Part shown: positions 7,125-13,523 of the stretch, piece after piece
How positions within the stretch are numbered: position 1 is the first letter of the stretch
How the letters are laid out: each line of letters opens with the position of its first letter
NCBI GenBank assembly: GCA_913055965.1
Contig: CAJXKX010000014.1
Span: forward strand, 1 to 13,523
Direction: 5' to 3'
Length of the DNA stretch: 13,523 bases
Source: an uncultured Roseovarius sp.
GTDB taxonomy: Bacteria; Pseudomonadota; Alphaproteobacteria; Rhodobacterales; Rhodobacteraceae
The notes under the pieces: generated by a model
Told to the model about the DNA's origin: nothing
The model's input: the letters and a program-made list of their open reading frames with translations, nothing else
The model's database searches: none
Made by a program: the position numbers and the translations under genes

Positions 7125-8233
7125 CAGTCCTCTCCGTCTTCGAGCACGCCATCGGCGGCCATCTGCGCATAAAGCATCCCCTCGCGCAGCCCACGGTCGG
7201 CCACCGACAGCCGGTCGGTGGGCCAGCAGCGCAGCAGCGCCTGCAAGATCGCCGCGCCCGACATGATCAGCGTCTGCCGGTCCTGCCCGATGCGGGGGTC
7301 GCGCCGCCGCCCGGCGGGGCCAAGCGCGAGATAGGAGCGGATCACCCGGTCGATCTCGTCGCTCGTCATCGTGAGCCCGTCCACCTTGTTGCGGTCATAG
7401 CGGCGCAGCCCAAGATGGCTTGCCGCCACCGTGGTGATGGTGCCGGAGGTGCCCACGATCTGGAACCCGTCGCGGCTCTGCTCGTCCTTGTAGGGGGCGA
7501 ACTCGGCGAGGTTCTCCTCGAAATACCAGCTCATCAGCGCGAACCGCGCGGCGTCGTCCTCGACATCGCGGAACTGCTCGCGCAGCGTCGCCACCCCCAG
7601 CGGCACGCTGATCCAGTCCACCACCCGCGCCGCAGGCCCGTCCCCCCCCGATTGAAAGCCCATGTGCATCCGCATGATGGCGCGCTTGCGCTCGGGCTCG
7701 GGCACGGCCCGCAGGTCGATCCAGACCAGCTCGGTCGAGCCGCCGCCGATATCCACCACCAGCAACTGCTCGGTGCGCGAACTGACCAGCGGCGCGCAGG
7801 AAATCACCGCCAGACGCGCCTCTTCCTCGGTCGGGATCACGTCGAGCGTAAGCCCCGTCTCGCGCTCCACCCGTGCCATGAACTCGGCCCCGTTGGCGGC
7901 GCGGCGGCACGCCTCGGTCGCCACCAGCCGCATCCGCCGCACATCGTGGCGGCGCAGCTTCTGCCGACAGACGCGCAGCGCCTGTATGGTGCGGTAGATG
8001 GCGGCGCGGGACAGGCGACCGGACCGCTCCAGCCCGGCCCCGAGCTGAACGGATTTCGAGAAACTGTCCACAACGCGGAAGGTCCGCCCCTCGGGGCGGG
8101 CGATCAGCATGCGGCAACTGTTCGTGCCAAGGTCGAGCGCCGCATAAAGCGGTGCCCGATCCGGCGGATTCGGCGCGGGGCTCTCGACCGGGTCCGGGAT
8201 AGCGCCCGCACCAATCGGACGCTTGGGCGCCAT
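7124..8233 (-). CDS. Ppx/GppA family phosphatase (exopolyphosphatase / pppGpp phosphohydrolase)
   Basis: This 369-residue member of the ASKHA fold probably removes phosphate from polyphosphate or from pppGpp, and so links phosphate stores or the stringent response to growth. Visible signatures are the first phosphate-binding loop ALDLGTNSCR (residues 32-41), the catalytic-region EEAR at 137-140, the second loop VDIGGGSTEL at 160-169 and GTSGTITT. It corresponds to the short form that lacks the C-terminal HD domain of the roughly 500-residue E. coli Ppx and GppA, so the two activities cannot be told apart. The first 28 residues are proline-rich and probably disordered. The start has GGAGGG nine bases upstream (8243-8248) and a good promoter beyond it. 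It overlaps rlmE by one base and forms an operon with it. Confidence 0.93.
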   Translation of the reverse strand: MAPKRPIGAGAIPDPVESPAPNPPDRAPLYAALDLGTNSCRMLIARPEGRTFRVVDSFSKSVQLGAGLERSGRLSRAAIYRTIQALRVCRQKLRRHDVRRMRLVATEACRRAANGAEFMARVERETGLTLDVIPTEEEARLAVISCAPLVSSRTEQLLVVDIGGGSTELVWIDLRAVPEPERKRAIMRMHMGFQSGGDGPAARVVDWISVPLGVATLREQFRDVEDDAARFALMSWYFEENLAEFAPYKDEQSRDGFQIVGTSGTITTVAASHLGLRRYDRNKVDGLTMTSDEIDRVIRSYLALGPAGRRRDPRIGQDRQTLIMSGAAILQALLRCWPTDRLSVADRGLREGMLYAQMAADGVLEDGED

Positions 8234-8264
8234 GACAACACGCCCTCCATTTCAAGTTACCCCA

Positions 8265-8293
8265 AGAGTAGGTGCAACCGCGCCCCCGTGCAA
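8265..8293 (-). promoter_or_regulatory. Sigma-70-type promoter for the ppx/gppA-rlmE operon
   Basis: On the minus strand TTGCAC (8288-8293) and TACTCT (8265-8270) are 17 bases apart, an ideal spacing. The predicted transcription start is near 8258, giving a leader of about 25 bases that includes the GGAGGG ribosome-binding site. A second TTGCAC (8272-8277) lies inside the spacer. Confidence 0.6.
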
Positions 8294-8326
8294 GACCCCG
8301 CACCCCGGCAAAACGCGCGCGCGCCC

Positions 8327-8614
8327 TCAGCGGAACAGCCGCTCGCCCTGCTCGTCGATCACCTGTTTCGCCTTGCGCAGCGCCGCCGCCGCCGTCTCGT
8401 CCGCGTCGCGCAGCACGTCGGCGCGCAGCAGGAGGTGCGATTGCAGCGCGCCCTCCACCTCCTTCTCGATGCGCGCGGCAAGCCGCCACCCGCCCTCGGC
8501 CTCCTGCGGCGCGGGCGTGATGCGATAGCCCTTGTACTCCTCCGTCGGGAATCCCGGCGCCTCGCGCTTCGCGGCTCCACCGCCGCCGCCGAACAGTTTT
8601 GACAGGATGGACAT
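8327..8614 (-). CDS. HlyU family protein
   Basis: This 95-residue protein resembles the HlyU family, named after the Vibrio activator of haemolysin genes. The typical start MSILSKLFGGGGG, the EEYKGYRITPAP segment, the RIEKEVEGALQSHLLLRAD core and the KAKQVIDEQGERLF end are all present. The alphaproteobacterial members are largely uncharacterised, so a regulator role is inferred from the family name only. The start at 8614 is chosen over one ten codons upstream because AGGAGG (8621-8626) lies six bases before it and family members begin with this sequence. It sits 48 bases downstream of yoeB and 93 bases before the ppx start. A separate promoter was not found, so it may be read from the toxin-antitoxin operon. 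Confidence 0.88.
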   Translation of the reverse strand: MSILSKLFGGGGGAAKREAPGFPTEEYKGYRITPAPQEAEGGWRLAARIEKEVEGALQSHLLLRADVLRDADETAAAALRKAKQVIDEQGERLFR

Positions 8615-8662
8615 GGGTGGCCTCCTTTCCGGGTCCGGGCACATGCCTCGCAGGCCCCGCCC

Positions 8663-8917
8663 TCAATAATGATACCGGCATTGCACGATGACGATCTCGT
8701 CCTCCGTCACATGGTAAACCAGACGGTGCTCGCGGTCGATCCTCCGCGACCAGTACCCCGCCAGATCGCCGCGCAGCGGCTCGGGCTTGCCGGTGCCCTC
8801 GAACGGGTGGCGCAGGCATTCCTCGATCAGCCTGTTGACCTTGCGCAGCATCGCCTTGTCGGTGGTCTGCCAGTGCAGGTAATGCGCCCATCCCCGACCC
8901 TGAAACGACAGGTTCAC
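8663..8917 (-). CDS. yoeB: YoeB toxin (RelE-fold, ribosome-dependent mRNA endoribonuclease)
   Basis: YoeB cleaves mRNA in the ribosomal A site and stops translation when freed from its antitoxin. The protein has exactly 84 residues, like E. coli YoeB. It keeps the catalytic residues at the same positions: Glu46 in GKPEPL, Arg65 in EHRLVY, and His83-Tyr84 at the C-terminal CRYHY. No inactivating change is seen, so the toxin is probably active. It starts with GTG in a GTGA overlap with the yefM stop (four bases), with GGAG a few bases upstream inside yefM. This gives coupled translation and an antitoxin-first order. Confidence 0.97.
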   Translation of the reverse strand: MNLSFQGRGWAHYLHWQTTDKAMLRKVNRLIEECLRHPFEGTGKPEPLRGDLAGYWSRRIDREHRLVYHVTEDEIVIVQCRYHY

Positions 8918-9186
8918 TCGCGCTCCATCGCCAGCAGATCATCCATCGTCACCGTGACGCGCTTCGACGGATCGTCCTCGGCAATCGCGGCCAGCAACTC
9001 GGCCCTGTTGGCAGGCGACGCCAGCAGATAGGCGGTCTCGTCCATCGCCTGATAATCCTCGAGCGAGATCATCACCACCGGCTTGCCCTTGGCGCGGGTG
9101 ACAAGCACCGGCTCATGATCCTCGTTCACCCGGTCCATCATGGCCGAGAGGCTCTTGCGCAGATCGGTGGAGGTGGTGTGTTTCAT
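8914..9186 (-). CDS. yefM: YefM antitoxin (Phd/YefM family)
   Basis: YefM binds and neutralises YoeB and, with it, represses its own promoter. The protein has 90 residues. The N-terminal dimerising DNA-binding part runs to about residue 50 (TTSTDLRKSLSAMMDRV, PVLVTRAKGKPVVMISLEDYQAM). The C-terminal toxin-binding part keeps the DETAYLLASPANRAELLAAI signature that matches E. coli YefM closely. The ATG at 9186 has no Shine-Dalgarno sequence before it; the predicted transcription start coincides with its A, so the message may be leaderless. A perfect palindrome sits just upstream, as expected for autorepression. Confidence 0.96.
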   Translation of the reverse strand: MKHTTSTDLRKSLSAMMDRVNEDHEPVLVTRAKGKPVVMISLEDYQAMDETAYLLASPANRAELLAAIAEDDPSKRVTVTMDDLLAMERE

Positions 9187-9192
9187 GGGTGG

Positions 9193-9221
9193 AATGTACG
9201 TGATGGCGTACAGGAGCGCAA
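9193..9221 (-). promoter_or_regulatory. yefM-yoeB promoter, predicted leaderless start
   Basis: On the minus strand TTGCGC (9216-9221) and TACATT (9193-9198) are 17 bases apart. The -10 box ends six bases before the ATG, so the standard start point is the A of the ATG itself. The lack of any ribosome-binding site in those six bases (CCACCC) agrees with a leaderless message. Confidence 0.6.
9195..9212. promoter_or_regulatory. YefM operator palindrome
   Basis: TGTACG-N6-CGTACA is a perfect inverted repeat with the TGTAC core resembling the TGTACA core bound by E. coli YefM. It covers part of the -10 box and of the spacer of the predicted promoter, so a bound YefM-YoeB complex would block RNA polymerase. 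Confidence 0.75.
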
Positions 9222-9315
9222 GGGGCTCGAGACAGGGATAAACGCACCGAACCCCTCACGCGACTACTCCGCACGTGGGTCAATAATCGTGCTACGCTTC
9301 CCGGCTTGCCATATA
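9222..9315. other. Gap between the AT-rich gene and the yefM promoter
   Basis: These 94 bases hold no reading frame, hairpin with U-tract or repeat that I can support. The base composition is intermediate between the AT-rich gene on the right and the GC-rich DNA on the left. Confidence 0.5.
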
Positions 9316-9701
9316 TCAGTCCCCGAGTTTCAACTGCTTTACCTGCAACCAATCAAATTCATGCACTTTTCTTTGAGCCTCAGGAACATCGTCTCGATGG
9401 ATACCTGTCAGAGGCCAATACCCATTGCTATCAAACGAATCCTCAGAGGGCATCGGTTGGCTTGTGTCCAAAGTTGCTTTAGTCACGATCACAGAACTCA
9501 CATCAGGCAAGTTATTTTCGCGACATCTCAAAGCGGCCTCGTCCAATATTGGTCCTAAGCCTCTTCCTGTGTCATTTGACATTCCCAATCTTCGCGCCAA
9601 GTCCGAATAACTGATCCATTTCTCACCAGTCATAACCGCTTGCGCTACAATACGGATAGTATTGTAAGCTTGTTTAGCCGTGTATTGACTTACTCGCCGT
9701 C

Positions 9702-9705
<4 letters not shown>
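9316..9705 (-). CDS. Hypothetical protein, small winged-helix-like module, AT-rich, overlaps rpoD stop
   Basis: This is a 129-residue protein of unknown function. The stretch GEKWISYSDLARRLGMSND followed by GLGPILDEA and NLPDVSSVIVTK recalls the MGMT-like winged-helix fold, but the alkyl-accepting PCHR motif of true methyltransferases is absent. The tail (DVPEAQRKVHEFDW) resembles small stand-alone proteins that I recall in phage and defence-type neighbourhoods; this is memory, not a search result. The start is a GTG whose GTGA overlaps the rpoD stop by four bases, with only a distant GGAG upstream. An ATG 24 codons later is possible, but would cut into the likely first helix. By hand count 9361-9660 is about 47% GC, far below both flanks, which suggests recent transfer. 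Confidence 0.72.
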
Positions 9706-11693
<1,988 letters not shown>

Positions 11694-11734
11694 GCGCATC
11701 TCCTCGGCGATTGTGGGGGCGGTTGCCGGCATAT

Positions 11735-11826
11735 GATTCGTCTGGGCCGAATCAATAGCGCGATCAACCGATTCGAACACCCGTCTACTGGTTATTTCTC
11801 ACGGTTTCCGCAGCGAATTGCGAATC
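11735..11826. promoter_or_regulatory. Cluster of four GANTC sites upstream of rpoD
   Basis: GANTC, the target of the cell-cycle methyltransferase CcrM of alphaproteobacteria, occurs at 11735-11739, 11749-11753, 11770-11774 and 11822-11826, within 92 bases of the dnaG-rpoD gap. I could not settle on a -35/-10 pair for rpoD in this stretch. The AT content is higher than in the neighbouring genes. Confidence 0.5.
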
Positions 11827-11842
11827 GGTCACGGTTCCATCC

Positions 11843-13523
11843 CTATTTTTCCGGCTTCCACCGCTCCACCTGCCGCAACAGCCGCGCAAAGGCCTCGCGT
11901 TCCTCGCGATCGAGCGGCAGACCGTTCTCTCCAAGGTCATAGACGGTGCGGTCCTCCTGCTCGCTGCGCTGCGCGCGGTTGCGCGCCTCGGCGGCCTGCG
12001 CCAGACGCCAGGTCAGGGTTTCATCGGCGAGCCCCGAGATATCCTCGACCGCCTCGCGCAATTCCGCCTCGACGCCCGCGAATGCGGCCAGCTTGGCGAA
12101 TTCCTCGCGCAGGGTCAGCGTCGCGCGGTCGGAATCGCCCGGGTGCCGGACCGGGGGCGCTAGCGCGACATGGGGCAGCGCCAGCAGCTTTTCAAGGGCG
12201 TCCTCGCCGATCTCCGCACCGATCTGCGCGCGCAGCGTCTCGGCCCCTGCCCCGGCATGGCGCAGGATCGCCGCGCGCAGCGCCGCGAGGCGCGGCTCGT
12301 CGCAGCGCATCCGCTCGATCTCGGCCTCGAACGGCTCGGCCATCCCGGGGCAGCAGACCAGCGTGGCGAGGATCACCTCCTCGCGCATCCGCACCCTCTG
12401 CGCCGGATCGCCGGCGGCCAGAGCGGACTTGCGCGTGGCGGCGCGCGCGGGTTCGGGCGGCGCGGCCCACCGGCCCTTGCCACCGCGTCCGCGCCCGGCC
12501 TGCGGTGCCGCCTGCCTGCGCGGCCTGAACAGGTCCCACCGCAGATCCTTCAATTCCTGCTCGTAATACCCGCGCAGCGCCGGGTCGCGGATGAGCCCCG
12601 CCTTCTCGCGGCAGACACGCTCCAGCGCCGCCTTGCGCTCGGGCGTGTCGAACGCGCGCCCCTCGGTCTCGCGCTGCCACAAGAGCCGCACCAGCGGCAG
12701 CGCGGTGTCGATGCGCGCCTGCACCGCGCCCGCGCCCTCGGCGCGCAGCAGGTCGTCGGGATCCTTGCCCTCGGGCATCAGCGCGAACCGCAGCGTGCGC
12801 CCCGCCTCGAGCAGCGGCAGCGCCATGTCGATCACCCGATAGGCCGCCTGCAGCCCCGCGCGGTCGCCGTCGAGCATCATCACCGGCTCGTCGGCCATGC
12901 GCCACAAGAGTTGCAGGTGATGCTCGGTCACCGCCGTGCCCAAGGGCGCCACCGCCGCCTCGAACCCCGCAGCGACCAGCGCGATCACATCCATGTAGCC
13001 CTCGGCCACGATCAGCGGCCGGCCCTTTCCGGCGGCCTCGCGCGCCGGTCCGTGGTGATAGAGCGTGCGCGACTTGTCGAAAATCTCGGTCTCGGGCGAA
13101 TTGAGGTATTTCGCGTTGTCATTCGGGTCCATCGCCCGCCCGCCGAACGCGATGCAGCGCCCGCGCGCATCGCGGATCGGAAACATGATGCGGTTGCGGA
13201 ACACGTCGTAGGGCCGCCCGCCCCGGTCGCTCTCGCGCGCGAGCCCGCAGGCAAGGATCATCCCGGGCGGCACGCCCTTGCCCGTCAGATGATCCCACAG
13301 CCCCTGCCAGCCCTCGGGCGCAAAACCGATATCGAACTGGAAAAGCGTCTCCTCGCCCAGCCCGCGCCCGCGCAGGTAGTCGCGCGCGCCCGCCCCCGCG
13401 CCACCGCGCAGCTGCATCCCGAAATGCCGGACCGCCTGCTCCATCACCTCGGTCAGTTCGGCGCGGCGGTCGGCCTTCTGCTGCGCCTGCGGGTCGCGCT
13501 CGGGCATCTGCATGCCCGCCTCG
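11843..13523 (-). CDS. dnaG: DNA primase DnaG, partial (N-terminal zinc domain outside window)
   Basis: DnaG makes the RNA primers for lagging-strand synthesis and works with the DnaB helicase. The frame is open to the right edge (E-A-G codons precede the Met at 13513), so the gene continues beyond the window. About 559 residues are visible, and the N-terminal zinc-binding domain plus the beginning, roughly 85-90 residues, are missing. The catalytic core is complete: RNRIMFPIRDARGRCIAFGGR, the KYLNSPET motif, the TOPRIM glutamate in VAEGYMD (about 12988-13008), the DGDRAG metal-binding loop and KDPDD. A proline/arginine-rich linker (RPRRQAAPQAGRGRGGKGR) leads to the less conserved C-terminal DnaB-binding helical domain, ending WKPEK. 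It precedes rpoD on the same strand, without rpsU between them. Confidence 0.97.
   Translation of the reverse strand, partial: EAGMQMPERDPQAQQKADRRAELTEVMEQAVRHFGMQLRGGAGAGARDYLRGRGLGEETLFQFDIGFAPEGWQGLWDHLTGKGVPPGMILACGLARESDRGGRPYDVFRNRIMFPIRDARGRCIAFGGRAMDPNDNAKYLNSPETEIFDKSRTLYHHGPAREAAGKGRPLIVAEGYMDVIALVAAGFEAAVAPLGTAVTEHHLQLLWRMADEPVMMLDGDRAGLQAAYRVIDMALPLLEAGRTLRFALMPEGKDPDDLLRAEGAGAVQARIDTALPLVRLLWQRETEGRAFDTPERKAALERVCREKAGLIRDPALRGYYEQELKDLRWDLFRPRRQAAPQAGRGRGGKGRWAAPPEPARAATRKSALAAGDPAQRVRMREEVILATLVCCPGMAEPFEAEIERMRCDEPRLAALRAAILRHAGAGAETLRAQIGAEIGEDALEKLLALPHVALAPPVRHPGDSDRATLTLREEFAKLAAFAGVEAELREAVEDISGLADETLTWRLAQAAEARNRAQRSEQEDRTVYDLGENGLPLDREEREAFARLLRQVERWKPEK

Noticed and set aside
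8249..8277. Second promoter for the ppx/gppA gene (TTGCAC-N17-TGAAAT).
   Set aside because: Transcription from it would start near 8242, after the ribosome-binding site at 8243-8248, so the message would lack it. The upstream pair at 8265-8293 fits better.
9115..9558. Plus-strand open frame of 147 codons across the yefM start and the AT-rich gene.
   Set aside because: It overlaps yefM and its promoter, has no ribosome-binding site or family signature, and runs opposite to the better-supported minus-strand gene.
11694..11780. Upstream extension of RpoD by 29 residues.
   Set aside because: GAGGAG six bases before the ATG at 11693 and the family-like MAAKD start favour the shorter form; the extension has no matching features.

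Overview
The window looks like chromosomal DNA of a GC-rich alphaproteobacterium, most likely of the Rhodobacterales/Roseobacter group. The reasons are the overall base composition, a purA gene followed by a short DUF2842 membrane protein, a dnaG-rpoD pair without rpsU between them, an HlyU-family protein, and two large flavin- and folate-linked methylamine dehydrogenases of a kind common in that group. The species cannot be named from sequence alone. No phage, transposase, CRISPR array, rRNA or tRNA was found.

Layout. Positions 1-1184 (+) hold the 3' two-thirds of purA and a DUF2842 gene. Two homologous FAD/GcvT-type dehydrogenases (about 800 residues each) are transcribed divergently, at 1245-3629 (-) and 3955-6381 (+), from a 325-base shared control region. 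Positions 6408-8233 (-) hold a Ppx/GppA phosphatase gene overlapping rlmE by one base. Positions 8327-9186 (-) hold an HlyU-family gene and a YefM-YoeB toxin-antitoxin pair. Positions 9316-9705 (-) hold a markedly AT-rich gene of unknown function that starts inside the rpoD stop codon. Positions 9702-13523 (-) hold rpoD and most of dnaG, whose 5' end lies beyond the window.

How the genes fit together. purA, dnaG, rpoD and rlmE are housekeeping genes for purine synthesis, replication priming, general transcription and ribosome maturation. The two dehydrogenases probably remove N-methyl groups from dimethylglycine, sarcosine or a similar methylated amine and pass the one-carbon unit to tetrahydrofolate. 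The region behind rpoD is the accessory part: a foreign-looking gene and a toxin-antitoxin module.

The most interesting signals are non-coding. A 16-base palindromic element occurs in two identical copies, each 68-69 bases from the start codon of one of the two dehydrogenases. A roughly 21-base intergenic repeat occurs twice in opposite orientation. The yefM promoter places its predicted start at the A of the ATG, implying a leaderless message, and a perfect palindrome overlaps its -10 box. Four GANTC sites cluster upstream of rpoD. No complete new multi-gene system was seen.
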